Shown piece by piece: positions 36,331 to 50,000 of a stretch of 64,000 bases of DNA. The notes beneath the pieces were generated by a model. It made no database searches, had not been told where the DNA came from, and saw only the letters and a list, made by a program, of their open reading frames with translations. Every line of letters starts with the position of its first letter. Positions within the stretch are counted from its first letter, which is position 1. Source of the DNA: Beroe forskalii (lineage: Eukaryota; Ctenophora; Nuda; Beroida; Beroidae). The position numbers were made by a program, and so were the translations under genes. The stretch is taken from assembly GCA_011033025.1 (NCBI GenBank), contig WFMF01000247.1:186001-250000 (forward strand). The letters run 5' to 3'.

Positions 36331-37160
36331 ACTAGCAGGCCCGTTGGGCCTGCTAAAATGTAGCTCACTTGGCGGGGCTACGCCCCGCCTCCCTCGCAGG
36401 ATTCCAAAATTGCAATTCAAGTTATCTAGACAATTTTTCTATTCTCACCGCATTGAAGAATTGAAACAATTAATACTTTCACGCCAGCTGCAAATTTTGA
36501 AATATGAAAAAGTTTATGAAGGAGCAAAATTTACAATAATCTGTTTGTCACTTTTAGTAATGCCAGTTTTGTCTAATTGCAATCGTATGAGAACCGTGCA
36601 TGCATACTGAACGTTGAATTGCGCATTGATTTATGCCAAGATTCCCATATTCGCAATAATATATGCCATGCCCAATTTGCTCAATTTGATTTTGCCTTGG
36701 TTAATCTTAAATTTCTTTCAAAGTTTCAATAATTGCTCGATTTACATTATTTAGTTGAAACCATTTTAATCATTGATTTAATAAATTGACCGACCATTGC
36801 CACTGATCCATAAAGGGAATTATATGGCCTATAACCTCCCCGATGCCAGCCACACCCATTCTCTATCTTTAGATCTCCAATTCATGTGCCATCTCCAAAT
36901 TATATGTAAGACTAGCAGGCCCATTAGGCCTGCATATACACAGCTCACTCGGCACTGCTACGCAGCACCTTGTTCGCAAAATTCAAATCAACTCAATACT
37001 TTTTACCGCATCAAAAAATTCCAATCAGATAAAAAGTTATTACGGATCAACATACTCAAACAGCATTAAACAGAAATGAACGCGTACGCACAATATGTAA
37101 CCATAGTAACGCGTGTGCATATATCCATACTGCACGTGCACGCTTCAAGATGTGTCTACA
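36331..37160. repeat. Two copies of the CTAGCAGGCCC dispersed repeat
   Basis: Copies start at about 36331 (AGCAGGCCCGTTGGGCCTGC, then GGCGGGGCTACGCCCCGCC) and 36912 (AGCAGGCCCATTAGGCCTGC). Both run into a shared AT-rich body with CACCGCATTGAAGAATT / TTTTACCGCATCAAAAA. Same family as at 24.2, 25.3 and 26.5 kb. Confidence 0.65.
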
Positions 37161-37742
37161 AAAGGAAAAAGACGTTACGATGTACATATTACAGAGGTTG
37201 CGAAATTATATTAGACATGATCATTATTCATGGGATTTGCTGATATTTGGCATTGAGCATGTCATTTATTGAATAACTATTTTTCCTAAATTGAGCTCCC
37301 AAATTAATTATTTCCATTTATTTGAATTACACATTCAATGTATACTCACGTATGGAAGAGGCTTTTATGTACTCCATGTTCCAGAGATCATGAACCTATT
37401 AAAGACTTAGTATTAGTCTGATCATAATCATTTAATGGAGTTGATCACAGCCAATTAACTTCCAATTATTGACCTTCACTCATTTCAATTGTACTAATGG
37501 CCTTGTTGCATGATGTGTGATAAAGTGCCCTAACTGAATGTCTTGAGCCAGAGATAACCTAGGTTACACAATGATGCTATTCAGAATAGGGAGAACATAA
37601 CCTGGACAGGAGTGAAGGGGTATATTGGAAGATGTTATTGCATATCATGCAACAGATCCAACAAATCAACTGACAAAATTATTTAGAATTAAGTTTAGTA
37701 CTAAGTAACTTACAAAACATTTAGTATTTGCAACACATGCCT

Positions 37743-38167
37743 AGATCTCACTTGGATCCTGTCATCGACTTAGGAAAGAGCTGTTGGAAAGTTTTGTGGC
37801 CTGACTGCACAAAGATGACTGTATTTGTATCCCAAAGATAAAAGTATTTGCAACATATCATCAATCTCATAAAGGGCTTATCACCAAATAGATTTTTCTG
37901 GAGATAAGAAGTAATATTCAATTTCATGTATTATCTCAAAACTGGCAGTAAAGCTTGCAGTGTAAAGTAGTTCTGATATGAACCCATTCTTGCAACTTTA
38001 GCATTTTACTATGGGATCCCTCAAGTTCAATGCTATATAAAATCTAGTTCATGGAGTAAAATAAAAATTCAATAAAAGATGTTATTTTTGGGATACAAAT
38101 ACAGTCAAGCCACAAACCTTCCAACAGCTCTTTCCTTAGTCTTTGACAGGATTCAAGTGAGATACCT
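37743..38167. mobile_element. Inverted-repeat element with ~90-bp arms
   Basis: Left arm 37743-37850 (GGAAAGAGCTGTTGGAAAG...CTGTATTTGTATCCCAAA) is repeated inverted at about 38078-38167. No coding content. Confidence 0.7.
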
Positions 38168-38910
38168 TCATCAGAGATCTAGGTAGATCCAAACGCATCT
38201 TAATGAGACACCAAAAATGATATGGTGTAATGAAAGCTAACACTGTGGCACACAGACTTCAACTATGTTTAACAGAAATTTAAGATAAGGGAAAAAAGGC
38301 AAACCTATCATAGCATGTTACCTTACTGTCAGGCACAGCCCAACATTCCACATTTGGATGTCACCTTTGCGCCTTCTGACAACAAGTCAGAAGAAAGGGA
38401 CAGACATTGCCCATCAAGCAAACCTATAGCTAATATTAGTACCAGATTCCTTATGGAACTCACAAACTTAGGGATTGGTATGTAATCAATTTTTGGCCAT
38501 TATTAACCCCCCTTGTAGACAAATGTAATCAAAGCCCAACCCCCCTCTCTTGAGGAGAATATAACATAATCATGGCTTAACCCCCTCACCTTTTTGAGTA
38601 AAAAGTGAAGAAAATGGACAGTGTAAATACTTTAAAATTGATGATGTTTCATCATCTTCTTTGTAGAACAAATACAGTCATCTTTGAAGTCAAACCAAGA
38701 ACTCTCCAACAACTCCAACCATAATCTTTGACCGGATCCATGACATGCCTTCATCAGAGAGCTAGGCAGATCCAAATAAAGCATGAGACACCAAAGATGA
38801 TATGGTGTATTGAAAGCTAACACTGTGGCACATAGACTTGCGACCATGTTATGGGGTTGAATGCATTTGATGGCTGCCCAACACTCCCCGGATCCATCCA
38901 CCAGTCCTCT
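38080..38910. repeat. Direct duplication of ~250 bp
   Basis: About 38080-38340 and 38655-38900 are similar (CTTCATCAGAGA, GATATGGTGTA, TGAAAGCTAACACTGTGGCA). The 96-codon minus ORF at 38632-38922 lies in the second copy and is not supported as a gene. Confidence 0.65.
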
Positions 38911-38929
38911 ACTTCTCTTCACTAAGTGT

Positions 38930-39960
38930 GTTACTTAATTTCTTGATGCTTGGAGTACATACAAAGACCAAAGAGCAAGTTTCAGTTTTATTCAGGCTGC
39001 TGGTCACTGCACTTGACGGTGCTATACCCTGGTACCAGGGGGTGACTGCTGGGGGGCCTACCTCATAAAAAGCTCTCGCAATTTAAACACCCCGAAAGCT
39101 GAGGTAGGTATTCGACTAAAGTAGCCTGCACACCACTCATCTTGGTGTGACTCATTTGGATCCTGCTGCTCTCTACATTGCATTACCTAAAGGGATCATG
39201 TTGGAGTTCAAGTACGGAGTTGGAGAAAAATCTTGCAGATTGATGTCTTGAAGAAAGTTTTCTTTTTAATTCAAATATGTGAACAATCCCTTATGAAACA
39301 ATAAAATACTAAAATAGTTAAAAAGCTATTGCTGAAGAAAGCTACAAAAATAAAAAGTCAAAAGCTACTTCCATTAGCATGCATGAATATGAATAAATAC
39401 ATCAACAATGTACAAGATTTTGAAAATTAAAAATAAAACTGATCAAAAAAACTAAGTAAAAATAACTAGATAAAAAGTAAACCTAGCATAAAATAAATAA
39501 AATAAAATAATTGTTTTGATGAAATACATCAACACTCTTGTCCACAAAATATCTATGTTTCATTAAACAGTATGCTGGATCTTCCAGCCCAAGTCATCTT
39601 AACATTAACACTGAAAAATAAATACAGTAACAATAAAGCAATAACATAATTTAGTAGGGTTAATAAATTAATAAATAATACTTTTGATAGCAATTAACAG
39701 CAGCAATCATTTCTACACCTAGTTTAAAAATACACATACAGTATAGAGTCAAAGATAATTAAGTAAAAACCCATTCCAAAGCTACATATAAACTTATTTG
39801 GGAATGCAACATATACATTTATTTGGTATTGCAATTATCATAGCTGAAAAAGAATTGATTAACTTGAAAGGATAAACAAAAAACTGGATATGATTAATAA
39901 TAGAAAAATAAACCTGGAATAAAGACTAAAGAGCTACAATAGAAAAATAAACCTTGAGAA
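38930..39960. repeat. Dispersed repeat shared with 11.9-12.9 kb and 41.2-41.6 kb
   Basis: Contains GCTTGGAGTACATACAAAGACC, ACTTGACGGTGCTATACCC, GGGATCATGTTGGAGTTCAA and, further on, the AAATAAAATAAAATAA and GGATCTTCCAGCCC blocks. Likely another LINE 3' end; no ORF remains. Confidence 0.65.
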
Positions 39961-40079
39961 CAAAACAAGCAATAACGAAAAGGAGTATTAACCCAAGCCG
40001 TCAATTAACGACTTCAAAAATGATAATAAAAAGGGTAAAAATTTGAAAAACGGGAATGTCAAATGCTTGCTGAACACGA

Positions 40080-40870
40080 ATATCCCTGATATTGTGTTAT
40101 GAGTTGCGCGGCGTGATTCCCCAGGGAAGCGCTGCGCGCTTACACTACGCCCACCTATGCGGGCTTAGGAAGTCAAATGCTTCGAATTTGATGGATTTCT
40201 CCCATCCCTGCGCGCAGCACTCGGAAGTTGGGATATGTGTTGGGTGCACGGCAAACACCTAAGCCTGCATTGGTGCGATTTTCGCGCGCGTCCCTACTCA
40301 ATTACTGGGGAAGCGCGCGCCGCCACCACAGGGATATACGTGTTTAGCAACACGGCCGCGGCGGAGGATAGGGTAACATCCCATGCCACAACTTCCACAT
40401 TTGGACGTCACTTCCACATTTGGACGTCACTTAGCAGTTCGCCATCCAGTCTTCCTAAGCCCGCATAGGTGTCATGTGTGTACGCGCCGCACGCTTTCCT
40501 ACGGGAGGATTGGAGGAAGCGCGCCGCGCGACGATAATTGCCCTAACCAGCGCCCTGGTTTCGCGCACGGAGTGCGCGGCGCGGCGCGACACCCCTGGTT
40601 AGGGGAAGACGATAACAGGGATATACGCGTTTAGCAACATCCAGTCAAAAGAAATAGACGGGGCAACGTCCGTCCCAGCGAACACTGTACACTCGTTGGG
40701 GCGATTTTTGCGACGTCGAAATAAATCAATAACCACCCTGGATTTTATCTAACCAGATACTTACAAGCTTCCTGAACCCACATAGGTGTGCAGTGTACGC
40801 TTCTGAGGAAGCGCGACGATAACGGGGGCCGGGGTATATGCGTTAAAAAAAGGTCGCCATATATTTTCTC
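40080..40870. repeat. GC-rich cluster of GGAAGCGCGCCGCGCG repeats
   Basis: Repeated modules: CCCGCATAGGTG, GGAAGCGCG(C)CGCGCGAC, and GGGATATACG(T/C)GTTTAGCAAC at about 40325, 40610 and 40830; related modules at 13.8 kb. A tandem CTTCCACATTTGGACGTCA pair is at 40390-40430. Dispersed element of unknown class. Confidence 0.6.
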
Positions 40871-40969
40871 AAATACACCCACGGAAATTGCCCTCCCTTC
40901 AACGCTATTTGCCCTCCCAAATGGGGCAAAAAAGTGCCCTCCCAACGGATTTTCAAGAGTCGGCAGCTA

Positions 40970-41600
40970 TGATCCTGCTGCTCTCCACATGGGATTACCT
41001 AAAGGGATCATGTTGGTGTTCAAGTACAGAGTTGGAGAAAAGTCTTGCAGATTGATGTCTTGAAGAAAGATTTCTTTTTGATTCAAAAATGTTTTAACCC
41101 TGATTTTCAGGAGAAGCATCTCTCAAGATGGAGTAGTGGATCAGGATGCATGCCACTTCTCATTAATTTTATTAATGTGCAACGTAAAAGGACACAAATA
41201 ACCCGGATCCACCCACCGGTCCTCTACTTCTCTTCACTAATTGTTTTGCTTAATTTCTTGATGCTTGGAGTACAAACAAAGACCAAAGAGCAAGTTTCAG
41301 TTTCATTCAGGCAGGTGGTCACTGCACTTGACGGTGCTATACCCTGGTACTGGGGGTGACTGCTGGGGGGCCTACTTCATAAAAAGCTCTCGCAATTTAA
41401 ACACCACGAAAGCTGAGGTAGGTATTGGACTGAAGATGCCTGCACACCACTCATCTTGGTGTGACTCACTTAGATCCTGCTGCTCTCCACATGGGATTAC
41501 CTAAAGGGATCATGTTGGTGTTCAAGTACGGAGTTGGAGAAAAGTCTTGCAGATTGATGTCTTGAAGAAAGATTTCTTTTTGATTCAAAAATGTTAATAC
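40970..41600. repeat. Two further copies of the 38.9-kb dispersed repeat
   Basis: 40970-41090 holds only the 3' end (GGGATCATGTTGGTGTTCAAG to GATTTCTTTTTGATTCAAAAATG). 41225-41600 is longer and begins CCACCGGTCCTCTACTTCTC. The ORF at 41045-41359 reads across repeat sequence only. Confidence 0.7.
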
Positions 41601-41936
41601 AAAATATTACCAAAACATCCCTTGGAATTCTAAGACAAAAAAACGCCAATTGGGCAAGAATGTCATGGAAATCAAGAAAAAGTGAAATTCCCTTTCAATC
41701 CATCCGGGATGAGATTGAATGAAACATCTGAAATCGGAATTTTGCGCTTGTGAGAAGATTTGCCCCGAGATCCTCTCACTGACACGAGCACACTTTTCAG
41801 GAGTGCAAAGGACAGTTTTGTTCGCATTATACTGACTAGTCGGTTCCCGTCCTACGGACGGCGAATGATGGCAGCCGCATGAGCTAACGGCCACATGTCC
41901 CTTTGACAGTGATTTGACCGTGCGAGTTTGGAGGGG

Positions 41937-42530
41937 AAATTCGAAACTTTAATTTCTGCGAAAAAAAAGCTTCCCACGCCCCCAACGGTAACCCAATATT
42001 GCCGACAATATTCTCAAAACCTTAACTCATCATAAGCAACTCCATAGCAAAGGAATTTTGGAAAAATTCGAAAATCTATTTTTTGTAAAAAAAAGGGCAT
42101 GGCCTCCCACGCCCCTTAGGGTGACCCAATAATTCGGACAAAATTCTGAAAACTTTTATTCATCATAAGCAACTTGATGGCGAAGGAATTTTGAAAAAAT
42201 TCGAAAGTTTAATTTTTGCGAAAAAAAGGGCGTGGCCTCCCACGCTCCTCAGAGTGACCCAATAATTCGGACAAAATTCTCAAAATTTTTATTCATCATA
42301 AGCAACTCAATGTCGGAAGAATTTTTAAAAAATTCGAAAGTTTAATTTTTGCGAAAAAAAGGGCGTGGCCCCCACGCCCCTCAGGGTGACCCAGTAATTC
42401 GGACAAAATTCTCAAAATTTTTATTCATCATAAGCAACTCGGTGAAGAAGGAATTTTGAAAAAATTCGAAACTTTAATTTTTGCAAAAAAGGGCGTACAC
42501 CCACGCCCCTCAGGATGGCCGACAAAATTT
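41937..42530. repeat. ~120-bp tandem repeat, about five units
   Basis: Units share GAAAAAATTCGAAA, TTTTTGCGAAAAAAAGGGCG, CACGCCCCTCAGGGTGACCC and ATTCATCATAAGCAACT. A related GGCCACGCCC repeat lies at 61.8-62.4 kb. Confidence 0.85.
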
Positions 42531-42618
42531 CTCATTATTTTTCTGATTTATTATCAAGTTTTTGCAACACGATTGAAAAATAATTTCATTGCCTACTTGA
42601 AATTGCTAACGCCTGCCA

Positions 42619-42665
42619 CATATATATATATATATATATATATTAACAACACGCATTATATATAG
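42619..42665. repeat. (AT)n microsatellite
   Basis: An uninterrupted run of TA dinucleotides, about 24 bp, followed by more AT-rich sequence. Confidence 0.9.
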
Positions 42666-43945
42666 TAAGATAAGATAACGTCACGGTATTCCTCATTCGT
42701 CTTTTTCAGTATTTCTGATTCAGTTGTCACTATGTGCAGAAAATGCTGGGTAAATAGATATACCTACTGTTGTTAAGGATACCCTCTCGCTATCCAAGTC
42801 CTAACTGACTATCCTGGACCCCCAACTCTCTCAGTCCCCTTTCCGTTGTTCCAATTGATGACAAGAACTTAATCAAATGAAATCGTAGCAAGAGTAATAA
42901 ATAACAATACAAATAACAAATCTGGTCTTTAGAAACTAAACGAACTCAGCTATTAAGAGTTTGCTCTAACCGACGTAAAGATCTATAAATCGATCAGAAG
43001 AAGTAATGGAAGTCCCGTTTCCAATTCGGAGCTCCTTAAATACTCCCTCTTTTGACAAACAGTGCATAAAATATGGAATTCCCAGACTTACTTACTTTGG
43101 GGTGGAACGGTTTATTCGGCTGAAGCCCTACTAACCGTGCCGTCAGGAACAACCTCTGCTGGCTGAGCCTAAGGCTCCCTGAGATATACAATATTAATAC
43201 TACCAATATGATATGCTGCGACGATCTTCCCGGAGCCTAGATGATTGTCGCCAAACCTGCAGCATGCAATCCCTTATGGAGCAAGCCCAAAAGGGAAGAC
43301 AGAGACCAAACTACAAGGTGTAGTACCTGAGAGGAGTCGCACACTAGGAGTGCTTTGACCTGGAGATATTATCTATTAAGTTGGAATTCCCAGACAAATT
43401 TCAATAAAAATATCAGTACAGAAGGGTTCAAATTATCTAAAATGCAGTAATTCCAAATAAAACCTTCTACACTCGACTCGTGAAGGAATCTTGTACTGGA
43501 AATTCTACTGCATCGATAGCATCAGTGATATTGGCCTTTCTGATTTATTCCCAAAAGTAACCCTATTTTTTCGAATTTGAAAAAAGGCGAAAATCCTCTA
43601 ATTTAATTTGGGGTATGAAATTTGGGGATTTTTGATTAAAATCCCCATATTTTCAAACCCCCAAAATTTCGATCCCTGGAATTATTGTCCCATGTTAATT
43701 TGTCTTGTAAGGTATTCTGCTTTTTACTAATTTATTCCCCTTTTGTCCAATTTTATTTTTAAGTTTTTATGTATATCTTGTTGACAACATTTCATGTTTT
43801 TGATTACTTCAGGAAGTCTATCTCCAAGGAGATCCTGAGGACGATAGGTTTTATATTATTCAGATAATGTAACCTGTCGAAACAAGTAGATTTTTGCAGT
43901 GTGGACTGACTTGACTCTTTGTGTTTCACTCGACTACAGTCTTAC
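42666..43945. other. 5' flank of the N-RAG gene; no further gene
   Basis: A partial copy of the GGGGATCGAAATTTC MITE family lies at 43586-43720 (TTTGGGGATTTTTGATTAAA, then AAATCCCCATATTTTC). The rest shows nothing recognisable. Confidence 0.45.
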
Positions 43946-44045
43946 AGTGTAATACTTGCATACCATTTCAAAGCAATTAATAAAGATCAGAGTAGTACTA
44001 GTATTCATAAGCACCATAAATCTACAATCAATCAGGATATGAGCA

Positions 44046-47000
44046 ATGAGTCAAGCAGAACATAACAACAATTTGCAAAGGCTTTGTCGAATATGTGGTT
44101 CTAGAAGAAATAAGGGCAGACCATATAGATGCCAAGCATTTGAAGATGGCCTGAAAGAAACTTTTGGTATTGATATTTCTGATGATAAAAGTGATATTCA
44201 TCCTAAGTAAGTTTTTACTGATTTTTGGATGTGCTATGAAAATTCTATATAGTTATACACCACCAAAACCGTTGGACGGTTGGTCTAGTAACCCCCCGCT
44301 GGTTTGGATGTGATCAGCACATTTTGTCTCTTTTCAGGTTCCGTTGTCACATCCAAACCCGCGGGGGGTTACTAGACCAACCGTCCAACGGTTTTGGTGG
44401 TGATATCTTGACAGATGTATTCGGAGCCCCGTTTTTCCGACCCCCGTTACTCGGACCCCCGTTACTCGGAGCCCCGTTTTTCCGACCCCCGTTACTCGGA
44501 CTCCCGTTACTCGGACTCCCGTTACTCGGACCCCCGTTACTCGGACCCCGTTATCCCCCCGGACTTCAAGTTATTCGGACCCCGTTATTTGGACCCCGTT
44601 ATTCGGACCCCCGTTATTCGGACCCCCGTTATTCGACCCCCCAAGTATTCGGACCCCGTTATTCGGACCCCGTTACCGACCCCGTTATTCGGACCCCAAG
44701 TATTCGAACCCCCGCTATTCGGACCCCGTTATTCGGACACCCGTTATTTGGACACCCGTTATTCGACACCCGTTATTCGGACCCCGTTATTCGACCCCGT
44801 TATTCGACCCCCGTTATTCAGACCTCCCTTATTCCGGACCCCGTCGAAAATCCCATGTAAATATCAATTTCTTCAAATCCCTAATTTCTACAAAACATCC
44901 GTGTACTCACGTGTGCTGAAATATAGCAACCAGATCTAATTTCACGTGCATTATTCGTATTTAAACTCATTTCAACGTAATCACGTCAAAAATCCTGTGT
45001 AAATATCAATTTCTTCGAATCCCCTAATTTCTACAAAACATCCGCGTGTACTCACGTGCTGAAATATAGCAAACAGGTCTTATTTCACGTGCATTATTCG
45101 TATTTAAATTCATTTCAACGTAATCAAGTCGAAAATCCCGTGTAAATATCAATTTCTTCAAATCCCTAATTTCTACAAACTTCCCACATTTAGTCCCTGC
45201 GAGACATGAAGAAACCATTATTAGTTCACCATTGTATCACAGAATAGGGCTACAGTACTATTTTTCGTCATAAACGCAATTTCAACCATTTTGCAGCTCA
45301 ATTTTAGAGGCTTCACATGACGACATATTTCGACCGATCACCTTGAAACTATTTTCATAGCTAAATCTTGAGGTCTAAAAGCAAAATATCGACGTAAAAC
45401 ATTATCCGATGAAAACTCTCTGAGTTAGAGATGTTCAAAGTAGTGCAAAATAGCGTTTTATCGCAAAATACGTTATTTTAGTGGTTTTACACAATTTTGA
45501 TGACGTCATCACAGCACCAAAATAGGCTCAAATCAATTTCCCATATAGCCTATTAAGCAATTCCGCCTTAGTAGAACATACTTTGACCGGTCTCATCTCA
45601 AGATACGTTGTACATCTCACTCGTTTAAGTTTTGACCTATAATTTGGAAATCGATGTTTCACCGTACCTTAGAAAATCGCGTATATCTCCATGAAAAATC
45701 GAGATAGCCCGATGATCCGTATGATTTTCTGAAAGCTCTTTAAATTTCCAACTAAAGATTTTCCAACATTTTTGAGCTATCTCCATTCCTTCTTGGTGAA
45801 AAATGCGCACAAAGATGACCTAAAAAAGAAATAAAATTTCGCTAAGTTGATGACGTCATAGTGACGTGAAAATGACGTCACCAGAACTTCTCTTAGCCTA
45901 TAACATTTTCCCATCTTAGATCAACAAAACCTGACCTCGATCATGGCTCTACCATTTCCCGTTCTTGACATCTCATCGTTTCCAAATTTGCTCCCAATTA
46001 TCATGATATTAAATCTCCTTATTATATTATATTACCACCAAAACCGTTGGACGGTTGGTCTAGTAACCCCCGCTGGTTTGGATGTGATCAGCCCATTTTG
46101 TCTCTTTTCAGGTTCCGTTGTCACATCCAAACCCGCGGGGGTTACTAGACCAACCGTCCAACGGTTTTGGTGGTGATATCTTGACACATGTATGTAGTTT
46201 GAACCCATGTTACTTGCCCAAAGGCAGTTTGGACCCACGTTACTTGCCCTCACGTAGTCCCAAACCCACGTTACTAGCCCACACGCAAGTCTAACCCAAA
46301 TCGTTACTTACCCAGACGAAGTCCCAAACTATTTTATTCTAACTTGGAATTACTAGAATTGATATATTTCTTAATTTCTACAAATCGTCCACATGAACTC
46401 ACGTGCTGAAATATAGCAACCAGATCTAATTTCACGGCATTATTCGTATTTAAACTCATTTCAACGTAACCAAGTCGAAAATCCCGTGTAAATATCAATT
46501 TCTTCAAATCCCCTAATTTCTACAAATCGTCCGTGTGTACTCACGTGCTGAAATATAGCAACCAGATCTAATTTCACGTGCATTAGTCGTATTTAAACTC
46601 ATTTCAACGTAATCAAGTCGAAAATCCCGTGTAAATATCAATTTCTTCAAATCCCCTAATTTCTACAAAACGTCCGCGTGAACTCACGTGATTCACTATT
46701 GCATCGTATATTTCCATCCCTAGTCACTTCGAGACATGAAGAAACTATTGTCAGTTCACTATCGTATCACAGAATAGGGCTACAGTACTATTTTTCGTCA
46801 TAAACGCAATTTCAACCATTTTGCAGCTCAATTTTTAGAGGCTTCACATGACGACATATTTCGACCGATCACCTTGAAACTATTTTTTATAGCTAAATCT
46901 CGAGGTCTAAAAGCAAAATATCGACGTAAAACATTATCCGATGAAAACTCTCTGAGTTAGAGATGTTCAAAGTAGTGCAAAATAGCGTTTTATCGCAAAA

Positions 47001-50000
47001 TACGTTATTTTAGTGGTTTTACGCGATTTTGATGACGTCATCACAGCACCAAAATAGGCTCAAACCAATTTCCCATATAGCCTATTAAGCAATTCCGCCT
47101 TAGTAGAACATACTTTTTGACCGGTCTCATCTCAAGATACTTGGTACATCTCACTCGTTTCAGTTTTGACCTATAATTTGGAAATCGATTTTTCACCGTA
47201 CCTTAGAAAATCGCGTATATCTCGATGAAAATCGAGATAGCCCGATGATCCGTATGATTTTCTGAAAGCTCTTTAAATTTCCAACTAAAGATTTTCCAAC
47301 ATTTTTGAGCTATCTCCATTCCTTCTTGGTGAAAAATGCGCACAAAGATGACCTAAAAAGAAATAAAATTTCGCTAAGTTGATGACGTCATAGTGACGTG
47401 ATAATGACGTGTTTTGGGAGCCACAGCACCCTCTCCAAGCTACAAACACACGGTCTTTTTCATAACCCCAGAAATCTGTCTAAGACTTGTTTCAACAGCA
47501 AAGAACTTAGGATTCCACCTAGATTCATCACTGACATTCACCCTCAGGTTGATAAGCTCAAAGTAAAATGCCCCAGAGTCTTCAGAAAACTGTGCAAATG
47601 AAATCATTTTTCTGTTGAACAAATGCAACAACTGGTACAAGCTGTTGTCATTTCTTCCTTGATTATTGCAATTCTCTATTATGGAACTCACTCAAATAAC
47701 TTAAGAACCCTGCAGAACATACAAAACAGGCATGTGCAGCTATTCTTGGCCTAAGGAAAAGAGACCCTAAAACTGAACACCTCAAATCACTTCATTGGCT
47801 TAAGGTGCCTGAGAGAATTGAATTCAAAAATTCTTTTAACTGTCTTCAAAATCATCAATGGAATTGCACCCAATTATCTTGTTCACCTCATCAACTACAA
47901 CAATATCAGTGGAAGTAGAACTCCTTCTCTAAGATCATACATACCAAAAAACTCGAATGGGTTCTAGATCTTTCTTTGCTATGCCCCTGTTATGGAATAG
48001 TTTACCCCTTTGAAGTAGAATCTGCTGCTCAATAACTGAATTTAAAAACTAAGCTAAAAACATTTCTTTTCAATAGGTCATTTAAATTGTAATCTAACTG
48101 TTTACTGGATGTAACTTCGATTCTTGAGCCACACTGTCACACAGTATATTATGGGTTCTGTTTTTTAGCACACAATAGTCTTAATTTATTCTTACGATTT
48201 GTTTCTGTGACAGTTTTAAAGTATTCCACACAGTTGTATAGGTACAGAGTATTAATTTATTGTGTAACCTCGTTACTGTGTTTAAGCTACCATATTTTAT
48301 TATTATTATTATTATTATTATTATAAAAAAGAAATAAAATTTCGCTAAGTTGATGACGTCAAAGTGACGTGATAATGACGTCACCAGAACTTCTCTTATA
48401 GCCTATAACATTTTCCTATCTTAGATCAACAAAACCTGACCTCGATCATGGCTCTACCATTTCCCGTTCTTGACATCTCGGCTTTCCAAGTTTGCTCCCA
48501 ATTATCATGATATATATTATATATTATAGAATATCTTAGAAATCCACTAGTAGACGAATGAAACTGCGGGGTTAGGAGAGGGAAATGGTGAAGGTACTAG
48601 CTCGAATATAATTCTTCATAGCCTATACAAAATTTTCAGGTTAGTAAATTACTGTCAAAATCAATTCACAAGTAATTCATTGTAATCTGTAATACATCAT
48701 TTATTAAATCTGAAATAAATCAAATATCATCAAAATATCAATGTATCCGAAATACAACTGATAAAAATTAAATCAGTATTAAATTGAAAAGCAAAAAATG
48801 TTTAGCCAGTGACTAGCTAAACAGGGGGTGAATTTGAAAAAAGAAAATACTTATCTATATATTATATATTATATATATTATATATTATATATTATATATT
48901 ATATATTATATATTATATATTATATATTATATATATTATATCACCCTGTGACACTCAAATCTCAACTTATACCCCTGGCCAGTTTTCTTTTTACCATAAT
49001 GTGCCCTGGCCAGGGCGGGAATTAAATCCAAGGCCAAGTGATCTAATCAAGTAATCAGATACATAAATGTGTGCCAGTACATTGATCATTTACATGTAAA
49101 AGATTCATGATTGGAGCAAAGATAATTGAAATTTTGCATTCATTACCTCTTGAAATAAAATATATTTTGAAAGTACTTGTTAACTGTCACCCTTTAAATC
49201 TTGCATTATTGCTATTTATTTATTAATATTGTTGACTTTATTTCAGTATTAATTGGTGTACCATATATCTTTCAATTACTTCAGTACGAATTTGTTATCT
49301 CCTTATAATCTTAATTTTAATGCAGGAACCTCTGTTTCAAGTGTCAGTTGCATGTGTCTGAAAACTTCACTCCTAGTGGTAAGTCCATTTCCAGCAACAC
49401 AATTGCTACTAAATTTCATTGAAAAAGAAAAGATTTGAACTGTTTCAATGCTTCCAAAATATATCATTCTAGTGCATGTCATAATGATATTTTGAAGGTA
49501 GCCAAAGAATGCCTCTGATGACGATAATCACATGATTTTCGAAAGCTTCTGAATACAATTCTCTCGTATCAGTTATTTCGTTTAAACTTCAACCTCTTGA
49601 GTTTTGCCTCTATTAAGATTAACGAAAATGAAAAACGACTAACACAACTGGTAATATGAACCACTCCAGTTTTTTAGCAGCTCAGCAAGGTTCTAGGAGC
49701 TTGAGAGGTTTTTGACAGATAAATAAATGACTAGGGCCGGTTATACTGCTTTGCATCACCTGGAGTACCACTGGAGTGATAGAAATCGCTCTATATGTTT
49801 ATGTGTGAACTAGTAAGACTCATAAGGACCTCACCATGTTGTAGAGCTTAAAATTTTAATCTAAGACAAGTATTTTCAAAGGAATCCACCATTCAAAGGA
49901 AATTTGTGCAGCTTTATAACTTTATAACCCAAAAAGCATAAAATGTTAATAACTTGTTCAACTATGGTTGCATATACATCTCTTTTGAAACATATGTTGA

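Larger units (their letters stand above)
44257..49020. mobile_element. 4.8-kb composite insertion in N-RAG intron 1
   Basis: Absent from duplication unit 2, where the flanks meet directly near 58470. Consists of two tandem modules, each starting with a large palindrome (44259-44402; 46033-46174), followed by a tandem array (~144-bp units with ATTTCTTCAAATCCCCTAAT and TGAAATATAGCAACCAGATC), then a ~750-bp shared body. The second body is itself interrupted by a LINE fragment (47411-48325). Confidence 0.8.

Noticed and set aside
38632-38922. 96-codon minus-strand ORF
   Set aside because: Falls within a duplicated repeat; the sister copy at 38.1-38.3 kb is not open.
40235-41359. ORFs of 77-104 codons
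   Set aside because: They cross GC-rich dispersed repeats and LINE-like 3' ends, with no domain.
44324-44939. Two overlapping + strand ORFs of 174-178 codons rich in Pro/Arg/Tyr/Ser
   Set aside because: Pure translation of the CGTTATTCGGACCCC minisatellite, with no flanking splice or start context.
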